Source of the DNA: a virus
DNA: 43,994 bases
Reading direction: 5' to 3' (one strand)
IMG/VR virus record: IMGVR_UViG_3300020215_000081
Coordinates: 1-43,994 of that record
The translations under genes were made by a program, and so were the position numbers. The notes beneath the pieces are model-generated. The model did not search any database and had not been told where the DNA came from. It saw nothing but the letters and a program-made list of their open reading frames with translations. Below are positions 15,700 to 23,010 of the stretch, one piece after another (positions within the stretch are counted from its first letter, which is position 1; the number at the start of each line of letters is the position of its first letter).

Positions 15700-16554
15700 A
15701 TGCCAAGACAAAACTGGAACGAGGGACAGGCCCTACAGAGTGCGGACATCAACAAGATCGCGCCCGCGATCGAGCGGATGCTCTTTGACCGGCTCGCCTA
15801 TCAGATGTGCGACCGGCAAACGGACTTCTGCTTTGGCGACAGCTTCAAGGTCGAGTACCTCTCGAGCTCCCAGGTCACCGTGCGCGCCGGCCTCGGGTTT
15901 CAGACGGACGGTACGCAGCTCAACCCCGAGCCGGAGAAGCGGCTGGTGTATCTGCCGGGCCAGGTTACCAAGTCGGTTACCGCGGCTGACGCCTCAAACA
16001 GCCGGATCGACATCGTCTGCATCAAGGCGGCTCGAGCCGACTCGGTGACCGAGAGCAAGAACATCAAGGCCGTCGATGGGACGGTCGCGGCGAGCTCCGT
16101 GACCACCCAGACCGATTGGGAGGCGGACCTCCTGGTCGTCGCAGGCACCCCGTCCGGTTCGCCTGCGGTGCCGGCCACTCCCGCGGGCTATCTCAAGCTC
16201 GCGGAAGTCACGGTGACCGCGGTCACCGGAATCTCTGGCTCGAGCGCCATCACCGACAAGCGGACGCTCTACAAGAAGCCGAGCTCCTATCGCTCGATCT
16301 CGACAAAGACCGCGGCTTACACGGTGGACAAGGACGACGAGACCCTGCTTGCGGATCTCACCGCTGGTGCCTTCGCCTTCACGCTCCCGGCGCCCGGCCT
16401 GGTGGTCGGCAAGCGGTTCACGTTCAAGAAGATCGACAGCACTTCCAACGCGCTGTCTTTCTCGCACAACTTCGACGGCGCAAGCCAAACCATCGACCAG
16501 CAATACACCTCTATCACGGTCGAATCTGACGGAACGGGGTACTACATCGTATGA
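15700..16554 (+). CDS. Tail fibre / baseplate appendage protein
   Basis: A 284-residue protein. The first 90 residues look like a baseplate attachment region (NWNEGQALQSADINKIAPAI, then SSQVTVRAGLGFQTDGTQL), followed by beta-rich repeats (VTAVTGISGSSAITDKRTLY) and a C-terminal segment ending GTGYYIV. Such proteins are found directly after gpI and anchor fibres. It overlaps the next fibre gene by four bases (ATGA). The N-terminal wording resembles short tail-fibre adaptors, but no named family is certain. Confidence 0.65.
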   Translation: MPRQNWNEGQALQSADINKIAPAIERMLFDRLAYQMCDRQTDFCFGDSFKVEYLSSSQVTVRAGLGFQTDGTQLNPEPEKRLVYLPGQVTKSVTAADASNSRIDIVCIKAARADSVTESKNIKAVDGTVAASSVTTQTDWEADLLVVAGTPSGSPAVPATPAGYLKLAEVTVTAVTGISGSSAITDKRTLYKKPSSYRSISTKTAAYTVDKDDETLLADLTAGAFAFTLPAPGLVVGKRFTFKKIDSTSNALSFSHNFDGASQTIDQQYTSITVESDGTGYYIV

Positions 16555-17690
16555 AGACCAAGATCCTTGTTGCTCTCCTGGCGCTCCTGGCGAGCGCGCA
16601 GCCGGCGCTCGCCGCCTACGAGACCGGCCCTGCGAACTCCGTGCTCCGCGTGCCATCAGGCGGCGGGCGTCCGAAGTACGGCGCGGTGGACCTGAGTCAG
16701 TCGGCGGCGGTCACGGGCATCCTCTCGGAAGCTCGCGGCGGCAGCGGCAACGGCTCGGCCACGAACCCGAACGAGCTGAACAACGTCGCGATCTCGGCCT
16801 CGGTCGGATCGAACGCGCTCACTCTGGCGCTCAAGCAGTCCGACGGCTCGACGAACTGCTCCTCCACCGCTGCGTGCCGGATTGGCTTCCGCAGCTCGAC
16901 GGCGACGAGCGGCGCGTACAACGTGCGCTCGGTCACCGCGGCGCTTACCCTCGTGGTCAGCTCGGGCTCGACGCTTGGCCACTCAAGCGCCAACGCCCAC
17001 TACGCCTACCTCTACGCGATCGACAACGCGGGCACGGTCGAGCTTGCGATCTCGAGCGCACTCTACGACGACGGCACGATCGTCTCGACGACCGCCGAGG
17101 GCGGCGCGGGTGCTGCCGACTCCAACGCTGCGATCTACTCGACGACCGCGCGCTCGAACGTGCCGGTTCGCCTGATCGGGCGGCTCAAGAGCACGCAGAC
17201 GACGGCAGGCACCTGGGCGGCGGTTCCGACTGAGATCAGCCTGGTGCCGTTCAAGAAGCTCTCCGTCCGCGCCCGGTACTACCTGGGCGGCGCGCAGAAC
17301 CTGCTGAACAACACCCTGGACATCATCAACTACTCGACGAAGGTTCTCGACTCGCACAACGCGGTCACGATCGGGTCAGGCTGGAAGTTCACGGCTCCCG
17401 AGTCGGGGGTCTACCTCGTCACGGGCCAGTTCCTCCTGGATAGCTCGGTGAACCCGTTCGTCTTCTACGCGGAAGTGTACAAGAACGGGAGCGTTCAGAA
17501 CGGTTTCTGCCGCAAGGACAAGGCTGTGACTAGCGCCGAAGCCGGGACCATGCAGTGCGTGCTCCAGATCGAGCTGGTCACGGGCGACTACATCGACGTG
17601 CGTGCCCATCAGAACTCGGGTGGGACGCTCGCTCTGGGCGCATCGGCTCTCGGCAACCGCATCGAGATCACGAAGCTCACCGACCTCTGA
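16551..17690 (+). CDS. Fibre protein with signal peptide and C1q-like tail
   Basis: A 379-residue protein. The first 21 residues are a textbook Sec signal peptide: basic start MKTK, hydrophobic core ILVALLALLASA and a cleavage site QPALA before AYET. The middle is Ser/Ala/Thr-rich beta fibre. Residues about 245-379 read as a C1q/TNF-like jelly roll (YSTKVLDSHNAVTIGSGWKF, ESGVYLVTGQFLLDS, VYKNGSVQNGFC, GDYIDVRAHQNSGG). C1q-like ends bind receptors. A signal peptide is unusual for a tail fibre assembled in the cytoplasm. It may be a secreted or surface protein made in the lysogen, or a mis-recognised attachment helix. Confidence 0.75.
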   Translation: MKTKILVALLALLASAQPALAAYETGPANSVLRVPSGGGRPKYGAVDLSQSAAVTGILSEARGGSGNGSATNPNELNNVAISASVGSNALTLALKQSDGSTNCSSTAACRIGFRSSTATSGAYNVRSVTAALTLVVSSGSTLGHSSANAHYAYLYAIDNAGTVELAISSALYDDGTIVSTTAEGGAGAADSNAAIYSTTARSNVPVRLIGRLKSTQTTAGTWAAVPTEISLVPFKKLSVRARYYLGGAQNLLNNTLDIINYSTKVLDSHNAVTIGSGWKFTAPESGVYLVTGQFLLDSSVNPFVFYAEVYKNGSVQNGFCRKDKAVTSAEAGTMQCVLQIELVTGDYIDVRAHQNSGGTLALGASALGNRIEITKLTDL

Positions 17691-17826
17691 GTCGGGCCAC
17701 AGGCTGCGCTGCATCTAAAAAATTTCTTGAAGAATGGGATTGCAGTGCGGGTTACAGCGTGCGAAATGCAATCTCTCAATTCTGACGGGAATATCTAGTC
17801 TGATCTCTCGGTGTGGGGGAAAAGCG
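17691..17826. other. Short intergenic region before lysogeny module
   Basis: This 136-bp gap separates the late fibre genes from the lysogeny genes. It is AT-richer than its surroundings near 17716-17732. It contains ATTGCA and TGCAAT about 25 bases apart (17739 and 17767). No clear terminator with a T tract and no confident promoter were found here. Confidence 0.4.
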
Positions 17827-18051
17827 GTGCCGCAACATCTGATTCCGCAACTACGGCAGGCCATCGTGAGCGCGACATTGGCGCTCGCCGAGCTTGAGTC
17901 TAAAGGGCTCTGGAGCGAGGTCGAGCTCGGGCCAGCCCGCGCGACGGCGCGCGACCTCTCAACGCTTACGGCGCATGCTCGGATGCGCCTGGATGACGGG
18001 AAGGATGATCCCGCGGAGCGTGTGGACGAGGTCAGCCGGCGCCAGGCGTAG
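17827..18051 (+). CDS. Small hypothetical protein, convergent with repressor
   Basis: A 74-residue frame with GTG at 17827, preceded by GTGGGGGAAAAGC. It reads HLIPQLRQAIVSATLALAEL, then ELGPARATARDL and ARMRLDDGKDDPAERVDEV, a helical, plausible protein. Its last 93 bases run opposite to the end of the repressor gene, which lowers confidence. No motif is recognised. It may instead be a chance frame. Confidence 0.4.
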   Translation: MPQHLIPQLRQAIVSATLALAELESKGLWSEVELGPARATARDLSTLTAHARMRLDDGKDDPAERVDEVSRRQA

Positions 18052-18294
18052 CCACGCGACGACTTCCGCAGTCTCATCCTCGAGCCCAGAATCCATAAGC
18101 CCCATCACCGGCACGCCGAGCGCGGCTGCGATCTTCTCGGCGAGCACCAGGTCAATCCCGCTCTCTCCGCTCTCATAGCGGAGATACTGCACTCGGTTCA
18201 CGCCGAGCTTTTCCGCCATGTCGCCTTGAGTGAGGCCGACCTTCTTCCGCAATTCCTTCATTCTTCTTCGGAAAATCGCGTCGAGTGATTCCAC
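17959..18294 (-). CDS. XRE-family phage repressor
   Basis: A protein of about 111 residues from GTG 18294; ATG 18261 gives 100 residues, and a longer TTG frame begins at 18432. The helix-turn-helix is clear: RMKELRKKVGLTQGDMAEKL, then GVNRVQYLRYESGES, in the Cro/CI-type HTH_3 family. The C-terminus is short and helical, with no LexA-type autoprotease domain, so induction would not follow the lambda CI route. It is transcribed away from the recombination operon and the operator at 18329-18352 lies just upstream. It probably maintains lysogeny by repressing the divergent early genes and itself. Confidence 0.8.
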   Translation of the reverse strand: MESLDAIFRRRMKELRKKVGLTQGDMAEKLGVNRVQYLRYESGESGIDLVLAEKIAAALGVPVMGLMDSGLEDETAEVVAWLRLAPADLVHTLRGIILPVIQAHPSMRRKR

Positions 18295-18328
18295 TCTCGA
18301 GGGTGCCTTTCGCAAAGTAACACTTCTC

Positions 18329-18352
18329 TGCACATTTCTATTGAAATGTGCA
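18329..18352. promoter_or_regulatory. Palindromic repressor operator
   Basis: Perfect 10-bp inverted arms TGCACATTTC and GAAATGTGCA are separated by four bases. It lies between the repressor gene and the divergent early operon. On the minus strand TTGTCA (18360-18365) stands 17 bases before AATAGA, a weak leftward promoter that would overlap the site. It fits the binding site of a dimeric XRE repressor. Confidence 0.75.
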
Positions 18353-18441
18353 TTTTCTGTGACAAAACGATCGAAAGAAGTCGGGGATAGGTAACACCCA
18401 GCTTCACCAACGCACAACAACGAAAGGGGCAAGCTCTCGTT

Positions 18442-18615
18442 ATGTTGAATTATATTCCGACATGCATCGACGAACCAACGGAGGTCAGGGTCTTCTGGTT
18501 CGTCTGCTCTCTCTGCCTGACCGCTTCCGACGCCACTACCGAGCCTGATGACGTTTCGATGATGTGCTCGAGCTGCGGCTGCGAGGACGGAACGATCCAG
18601 GAGGAATGGGCATGA
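18442..18615 (+). CDS. Small zinc-ribbon protein, first early gene
   Basis: A 57-residue protein beginning at ATG 18442. It has CSLC near residue 22 and CSSCGC near residue 42, a two-knuckle arrangement that should hold one zinc. It is the first gene of the rightward operon under the repressor operator, with AAAGGGG upstream. Its stop overlaps the next start as ATGA, so it is coupled to the exonuclease gene. Such small treble-clef or ribbon proteins are common in early phage operons, with DNA or protein binding roles. Exact role unknown. Confidence 0.7.
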   Translation: MLNYIPTCIDEPTEVRVFWFVCSLCLTASDATTEPDDVSMMCSSCGCEDGTIQEEWA

Positions 18616-19391
18616 GCACCACCCTGGCGCGTCCGAAGTACCACCAGAGCCATCTCCAGACCTTCCTCAAGTGCGGCAAGCAGTACGAGTTCCGCTACAT
18701 CAAGGGGCTGGTCATCCCGCCGCGCGCGGCCCTGACGGTCGGCAAGACCGTCGATCGCGCGGTGAACGCGAACATGATCTCGAAGATCGTGGGCAAGCCC
18801 GCGACGCTCGAGGAAGTGCTCGCCGTGACCTCCGACGAGTTCGACAAGGAGATCACCTCGACCGTGCTCGAGGAGGATGAGCAGCCGGGCGAGCTCAAGG
18901 ACCAGGCCATCCAGCTCAGCCAACTCCACTTCAAGCACGTCGCGCCGACGATCGAGCCGGTGACCGTGCAAGAGGAGTTCGTGATCGAGATGGAGGGCGG
19001 CTACGACGTCGGCGGCACGATGGATCTGACCGACAAGGACGGCCTGATCCGCGACACGAAGACGGCCGCGCGCCAGAACGCTTCGGGCTACACGGTGAGC
19101 CGCGCGTTCCAGCCCGCGATGTACGACTTCGCTTACGAGGCGATCCGCGGCGAGCGCGCCAAGGGTTTCGTCTTCGACGTGCTCAAGAAGCCGACCAAGC
19201 GCATCGCGGCCGAGTACGAGCGGCACGACGGCAAGGTCGAAGAGGATGACCGCAACTGGCTCTTCGACTCGATCGACGCAGTCCACAAGGCAATCCAGGC
19301 CGGCGTCGCACTGCCGGCGCCGGAGGGCAGTTGGTACTGCTCCCCGAAGTGGTGCGGCTACTGGAACATCTGCAAAGGAAAGAGGAACTAA
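18612..19391 (+). CDS. PD-(D/E)XK exonuclease, RecB/Cas4-like, Fe-S
   Basis: A 259-residue nuclease. The catalytic core is GGTMDLTDKDG with D138, followed by D148-T-K150, the PD-(D/E)XK signature. C21 near the N-terminus together with C243, C248 and C254 near the end (YCSPKWCGYWNIC) match the four-cysteine 4Fe-4S arrangement of AddB/Cas4-type RecB nucleases. It lies next to a RecT-like annealing gene, so it likely resects double-strand ends to give 3' single strands for that protein. Start 18612 is chosen over 18606 because AGGAGG at 18599-18604 is then 7 bases away. Confidence 0.85.
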   Translation: MSTTLARPKYHQSHLQTFLKCGKQYEFRYIKGLVIPPRAALTVGKTVDRAVNANMISKIVGKPATLEEVLAVTSDEFDKEITSTVLEEDEQPGELKDQAIQLSQLHFKHVAPTIEPVTVQEEFVIEMEGGYDVGGTMDLTDKDGLIRDTKTAARQNASGYTVSRAFQPAMYDFAYEAIRGERAKGFVFDVLKKPTKRIAAEYERHDGKVEEDDRNWLFDSIDAVHKAIQAGVALPAPEGSWYCSPKWCGYWNICKGKRN

Positions 19392-20434
19392 TGACCACCC
19401 CGAAAACCGTAGTGAAGTCCCAGGCTGTACAGCAACCCCAGCAGGCTCCCGCGCAGGCCGCACCCGCGGCGCAAGTGCCGGCAGCCAACCCGCAGGCCAA
19501 GGCGCTCGCCGACGTGCGAGCACTCTTCACCAAGAACAAGAAGGAGATCGAGAACGCGCTCCCGCGGCACCTCAACCCGGATCGGATGCTTCGGATCATC
19601 ATGACCGAGGTCCAGCGCACTCCGAAGCTGCTCGAGTGCGATCAGAAGAGCCTGTTCGGCGCCGTGATCCAGGCCTCCCAGCTCGGGCTCGAGCCGGGCT
19701 CCGCGCTCGGGCATGGTTACTTGATCCCGTTCTTCAACTCCCAGCGGCGCGTGTTCGAGGTTCAGTTCATGCCCGGCTACCGGGGCTTCCTGGATCTCGC
19801 CAGGCGCTCGGGCGCGGTGACGAACATCGTGTCTCGCGCCGTCTACGAGGGCGACACGTTCGAATACGAGTACGGGCTCGACGAGCGCATCGTGCATCGG
19901 CCCTGCGATGTCCCGGAGGAGCGCGGCGACCTCACCTACGTCTACGCGATCGGCTTCCTCAAGGACGGCGGCAAGCAGTTCGAGGTCATGAGCCGCGCCG
20001 AGATCGAGGCGGTCCGGAGTCAATCGAAGTCCGGCACGAGCGGACCCTGGAAGACTCACTTCGACGAGATGGCGCGCAAGACGGTCGTGCGCCGGCTCTT
20101 CAAGTACCTCCCGGTCTCGATCGAGATGCAGACCGCGGTCGGGCTTGACGAGCAAGCCGAGGCGGATCTCCCGCAGGACAACCGCGCGATCATCGACGTC
20201 GAGGCCACGATCGAGGAAGGCGTCCAGGCCGCGCAGGAGGCGACCGAGCGCAAGATCCACAAGGTCAAGGGCGTCCGGGTCACCGACGACGTCAAGCGTG
20301 CCCAGGAGGCCGCCCAAGCGCCACAGCAGCCCGCACAGGAGCCGCGCGAGCCGGGGTCCGACGAGGACGGCATCGCGCTCACGTTCGACCAGCAGCAGTA
20401 CAACGGGCCGGTCGTTACCGCAGCAACGCAGTAA
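19391..20434 (+). CDS. RecT-family single-strand annealing protein
   Basis: A 347-residue protein. The family core is very clear: LNPDRMLRIIMTEVQRTPKL, then SLFGAVIQASQLGLEPGSAL, GHGYLIPF and QFMPGYRGFLDLARRSG. Residues 1-35 are Gln/Pro/Ala-rich and the C-terminal 60 residues are Glu/Gln/Pro-rich, both probably flexible. RecT anneals single strands coated after exonuclease resection and drives homologous recombination. The ATG overlaps the exonuclease stop (TAATG). Together they form a RecE/RecT-type pair. Confidence 0.93.
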   Translation: MTTPKTVVKSQAVQQPQQAPAQAAPAAQVPAANPQAKALADVRALFTKNKKEIENALPRHLNPDRMLRIIMTEVQRTPKLLECDQKSLFGAVIQASQLGLEPGSALGHGYLIPFFNSQRRVFEVQFMPGYRGFLDLARRSGAVTNIVSRAVYEGDTFEYEYGLDERIVHRPCDVPEERGDLTYVYAIGFLKDGGKQFEVMSRAEIEAVRSQSKSGTSGPWKTHFDEMARKTVVRRLFKYLPVSIEMQTAVGLDEQAEADLPQDNRAIIDVEATIEEGVQAAQEATERKIHKVKGVRVTDDVKRAQEAAQAPQQPAQEPREPGSDEDGIALTFDQQQYNGPVVTAATQ

Positions 20435-20460
20435 CCCCAACAACAAGGAGAACCTGAGAG

Positions 20461-20589
20461 ATGAAATTGGACATTTCCATGAAGGGAAGTCCAGGAGTGA
20501 AGGGAATCCGCAGTACCCCCGCCCCACGGCCGATCGAGCTCGCCTCGACGTTGATCCGCTGGAGCGAGATGCAAGTGATCAGTGCGTAA
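20461..20589 (+). CDS. Small hypothetical protein after RecT
   Basis: A 42-residue frame with ATG 20461, AAGGAG 11 bases upstream. It begins MKLDISMKGSPGVKGIR and ends with a helix (IELASTLIRWSEMQVI). It sits between RecT and a strong terminator, so it is the last gene of that transcript. No motif. The good ribosome site and exact fit before the terminator argue that it is real. Confidence 0.55.
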   Translation: MKLDISMKGSPGVKGIRSTPAPRPIELASTLIRWSEMQVISA

Positions 20590-20595
20590 CTAGCG

Positions 20596-20638
20596 GAGGC
20601 GCGGCGGCCGAGTGTGGGTCGCCGCGCCTCTCTTTTTT
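20596..20638 (+). terminator. Rho-independent terminator after recombination genes
   Basis: A perfect 11-bp GC stem (20596-20606 with 20620-20630) has a 13-base loop and is followed by TCTTTTTT. It ends the exonuclease-RecT transcript, or acts as a site for antitermination before the small-gene chain. Confidence 0.93.
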
Positions 20639-20662
20639 CAAGGATCCTAAAGGGGAATAGGA

Positions 20663-20824
20663 ATGGAGAAGCGATACACGGTCAAGCAGGCTGCAGAGAT
20701 CCTCGCGCGCACGGAGAACGCCGCGCGCTGTCTGGTGAAGCGAGGAAAGATCCGGTCGTCTATCACCGCCGATGGGCGCCGGCTGATCCCGGAGAGCGCG
20801 TTGCAGGAGTTCCTCAATGGCTGA
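20663..20824 (+). CDS. Excisionase-like HTH_17 DNA-binding protein
   Basis: A 53-residue protein. The pattern YTVKQAAEILARTENAARCL followed by VKRGKI and GRRLIPESALQEFL is that of MerR/excisionase-type winged helix proteins (HTH_17), where a Tyr-Thr-Val-Lys-Ala-Ala start and a terminal Leu-Ile-Pro strand are typical. It might act with the integrase as a recombination directionality factor, although it lies about 2.3 kb from that gene. It overlaps the next gene by eight bases. Ribosome site AAAGGGGAATAGGA precedes the ATG. Confidence 0.75.
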   Translation: MEKRYTVKQAAEILARTENAARCLVKRGKIRSSITADGRRLIPESALQEFLNG

Positions 20825-20969
20825 TCAGGGCGAGTTCTACTTCCAGGAGGAAGTCATCGAGCTCTGTGAGTGCGGAGCTCGAGCCGAGGTCGGCGCTCAC
20901 GAGATCCGCGGGCTCGAGGTCATCTCGGCGAGCATGTGCGAGCCCTGCTATCGGGCCTCGCGCAAGTGA
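20817..20969 (+). CDS. Small Cys-rich zinc protein
   Basis: A 50-residue protein starting inside the end of the HTH gene. Two cysteine pairs, CEC and a later CEPC, frame a central stretch, compatible with a single zinc knuckle. It is one of a run of very short coupled genes. Partner and role are unknown. Confidence 0.6.
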   Translation: MADQGEFYFQEEVIELCECGARAEVGAHEIRGLEVISASMCEPCYRASRK

Positions 20970-20982
20970 AGGGGTGGCTACG

Positions 20983-21171
20983 ATGACCAAAGACGAAATG
21001 CAGAAGCTGGTGAATCGATTCCTGACGTGGGAGCTGCCCGCAAGCGTCTGCGCCGACCAGTGCGCAACGGAGCGGGACTACCCCTACAAGCGGTTCGGGA
21101 CCAACCTCCTGACCGCGACGGAAGCGGAGGACATGCTCCGGCACGTTTTGAAGGTGGACCCAAAGTCATGA
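20983..21171 (+). CDS. Conserved small phage protein
   Basis: A 62-residue protein with ATG 20983. The wording LVNRFLTWELPASVCADQCA followed by YPYKRFGTNLLTATEAEDML recalls a group of short proteins seen in many phage early regions, in which 'P.SV.AD......G.NLLTA.EA..ML' is conserved. No biochemical role is known to me. It ends in an ATGA overlap with the next gene. Confidence 0.7.
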   Translation: MTKDEMQKLVNRFLTWELPASVCADQCATERDYPYKRFGTNLLTATEAEDMLRHVLKVDPKS

Positions 21172-21287
21172 GCATCGCGAATCCCGAGCACTGCCCGAAC
21201 TGCGGAGGAGCCATGGAGTCCGTCTTGGACTACTACTACTGGCACTGCATGAAGTGCTGCGCGGCCTGCAAGGACGACGAAGAATGA
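21168..21287 (+). CDS. Tiny zinc-ribbon protein
   Basis: A 39-residue protein. CPNCGG near the start and CMKC plus CAAC near the end give six cysteines in 30 residues, enough for one zinc ribbon. It begins and ends in ATGA overlaps. Two or three extra cysteines in the second knuckle (CMKCCAAC) are unusual. Confidence 0.6.
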   Translation: MSIANPEHCPNCGGAMESVLDYYYWHCMKCCAACKDDEE

Positions 21288-21481
21288 AGCCGTCACGAGC
21301 GCGGAAGCCAAAGAACTTCGACGTGGACACCGAGATTCATGGCGGCTTCATCTGGCTGCGCGGCTACAAGGCGCTCGACGCGAGCACCGCTCGCCAGCTC
21401 GCCTGGTGGCTGCTCCGCGCCGCCGCTTACCTGGACGCGAGGGAAAGAGAAAGGGGGCGCTCCGGTGACTCTAAAGGCTAG
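21284..21481 (+). CDS. Small basic hypothetical protein
   Basis: A 65-residue protein starting in ATGA overlap with the gene before. It has a basic N-terminus (KPSRARKPKNFD), a central strand-like piece (GGFIWLRGYKALD) and a helix LAWWLLRAAAYLDAR. The end of the protein at 22675-22932 has a similar WWLLRRA segment. No known family. It overlaps the next frame by 17 bases. Confidence 0.5.
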   Translation: MKPSRARKPKNFDVDTEIHGGFIWLRGYKALDASTARQLAWWLLRAAAYLDARERERGRSGDSKG

Positions 21482-21722
21482 TACCCGGTACGTCGCGCGG
21501 ATGATGATGGGCCGACTCGCGTCCGGCCTCCAGGGCGGCCACGGCGTCCGGATCCACGCGACGGAGCCAGGCAAAACCGCGGCCTACTGCCGCGGCAAAG
21601 CTCTCTGCGGAGCAGAGCCGGGCAGACGGAGCGCCGGCTGGTCGCCGCCCGAGGAGCTGCCGGTCAACTGTCCGAAGTGCCTGAAGAAGATGGGGCCGGA
21701 GTCGATAACTCTGGACCGATGA
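21465..21722 (+). CDS. Small protein with CPKC knuckle
   Basis: An 85-residue frame from GTG 21465, with AAAGGGGGCGCTCCG upstream. It has YCRGKALC and NCPKCLKKM, which together could bind zinc. It ends in an ATGA overlap with the glycosyltransferase gene. Similar Cys-pair proteins are common in actinophage and proteophage early operons. Function unknown. Confidence 0.5.
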   Translation: MTLKASTRYVARMMMGRLASGLQGGHGVRIHATEPGKTAAYCRGKALCGAEPGRRSAGWSPPEELPVNCPKCLKKMGPESITLDR

Positions 21723-22678
21723 CTCCAGAAAAACTCTACGTCGTTACCTGCATCAGCAACCCCCTCCGATTCAAGAGCCGCGAGCGGCTCTACCGCCAGT
21801 TTGCCGAGCACATGCGCGAGTCAGGCGTCACGCTCGTCACTGCCGAGATGACGTTCGGTGAACGCCCCTACCAGGTCACCGAGCTCGGGAATCCCCACCA
21901 CGTCCAGGTCCGCGGGCACACCGAGCTCTGGCACAAGGAGTGTCTGTTGAACCTGGGGATGCAGCGAGTGGTGCAGCTCTATCCCGACGCCAAGTACCTC
22001 GCGTGGATCGACGCCGACGTGGAGTTCGTCGATCGCCGCGGCTGGGCCGTCGAAACGATCCAGCAGCTTCAGCACTACCAGGTCGTCCAGCTCTTCCAGA
22101 AGTGCATCGACATGGACCCGCAAGGCGTGGGCTTCCAGCAACACAATGGCTTCGCCTGGTCCTACGCCACCGGCCGGCCGCGGGGCCGCGGCTACGGGCA
22201 CTGGCACCCTGGCTTTGCATGGGCGATCCGGAGATCCGCGCTCGACTCGCTTGGCGGCCTGTATGACATGGCGGCACTCGGATCCGGCGACCACCTGATG
22301 GCCTGGAGCTTCCTCGGCCAGGGCGCCAAGCAGCTCGAAGGCTCGGGCGTCATCAAGCTCGAGGGGAAGATGAGCCCGGGTTACGTCGGATCCGTCGCGG
22401 ATTGGGAGCGGCGAGCGGTGCAGTACCTTCACCGCGATCTCGGCTACCTGCCCGGCATGATCCTGCACCACTGGCACGGCAAGAAGGCCGACCGGCGCTA
22501 CGAGTCCCGCTATACGATCCTGAGCAAGTACCAGTTCGACCCGTACACCGATCTCAAGCGCGACACGCAAGGGCTCTGGGTGCTCGACATGGACGGCACG
22601 GAGCGAATGATCAACATGCGCGACGGCTTCCGCCGCTACTTCCGCGGGCGCAACGAAGACTCCATCGACTTCGTATGA
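21719..22678 (+). CDS. Glycosyltransferase, GT-A type
   Basis: A 319-residue protein. YLAWIDADVEF places a DxD metal/sugar-nucleotide motif at D98-A-D100 after a Rossmann-like first half. The later GHWHPGFAWAIRRSALDSLG and GSGDHLMAWSF look like the acceptor and catalytic-base region of GT2-like enzymes, and HHWHGKKADRRY follows near the end. No membrane span, so it is cytosolic. It may modify phage DNA or host surface sugars; no hydroxymethylase or base-modification enzyme is seen here. It is coupled to its neighbours by ATGA overlaps. Confidence 0.75.
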   Translation: MTPEKLYVVTCISNPLRFKSRERLYRQFAEHMRESGVTLVTAEMTFGERPYQVTELGNPHHVQVRGHTELWHKECLLNLGMQRVVQLYPDAKYLAWIDADVEFVDRRGWAVETIQQLQHYQVVQLFQKCIDMDPQGVGFQQHNGFAWSYATGRPRGRGYGHWHPGFAWAIRRSALDSLGGLYDMAALGSGDHLMAWSFLGQGAKQLEGSGVIKLEGKMSPGYVGSVADWERRAVQYLHRDLGYLPGMILHHWHGKKADRRYESRYTILSKYQFDPYTDLKRDTQGLWVLDMDGTERMINMRDGFRRYFRGRNEDSIDFV

Positions 22679-22932
22679 GCACGGCACAGAGATCGGATGG
22701 CTGCGAGCTCGCGCTCGCCCGGATCTCCGATGCTGGCTGGCGGGACGGCGAGGCCTTCATGCACCTCGAAGGAGCTGGTTGGGTAACTGGCACGCCGCTC
22801 ACTGACCAGGAGGCCGCGCACTTGCTTCAGGCCGGCAACGTCGAGGATCTTACGCAGCTCAGGGAGCGCGCGATCGAGTGCGAGTTCCGAGGCGGCAAGC
22901 TGACGGCCTGGTGGTTGCTCAGGCGGGCCTGA
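22675..22932 (+). CDS. Small hypothetical protein after glycosyltransferase
   Basis: An 85-residue protein starting in an ATGA overlap with the glycosyltransferase. It contains ALARISDAGWRDGEAFMHLE and TPLTDQEAAHLLQAGNVEDL, a neat mixture of strand and helix, and ends KLTAWWLLRRA. It closes the rightward chain, two bases before the tRNA. Function unknown. Confidence 0.55.
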   Translation: MSTAQRSDGCELALARISDAGWRDGEAFMHLEGAGWVTGTPLTDQEAAHLLQAGNVEDLTQLRERAIECEFRGGKLTAWWLLRRA

Positions 22933-22934
22933 AG

Positions 22935-23010
22935 TGGTGCCCCGGGCTGGACTCGAACCAGCAACGCGGCGATTTTAAGTCGCCTGTCTCTGCCATTGGA
23001 CTACCGGGGC
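22935..23010 (-). tRNA. tRNA with anticodon UAA (Leu), short variable loop
   Basis: On the minus strand the cloverleaf is complete: 7-bp acceptor (GCCCCGG/CCGGGGC), D stem GTCC/AGAC with one mismatch, anticodon stem GGCGA/TCGCC with loop CTTAAAA (anticodon TAA), 5-base variable loop GCGTT, T stem GCTGG/CCAGC with TTCGAGT, discriminator A and an encoded CCA (22935-22937). Leu tRNAs normally have a long variable arm, so the charging identity is uncertain. It lies six bases beyond the integrase stop codon, on the same strand. Confidence 0.92.
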
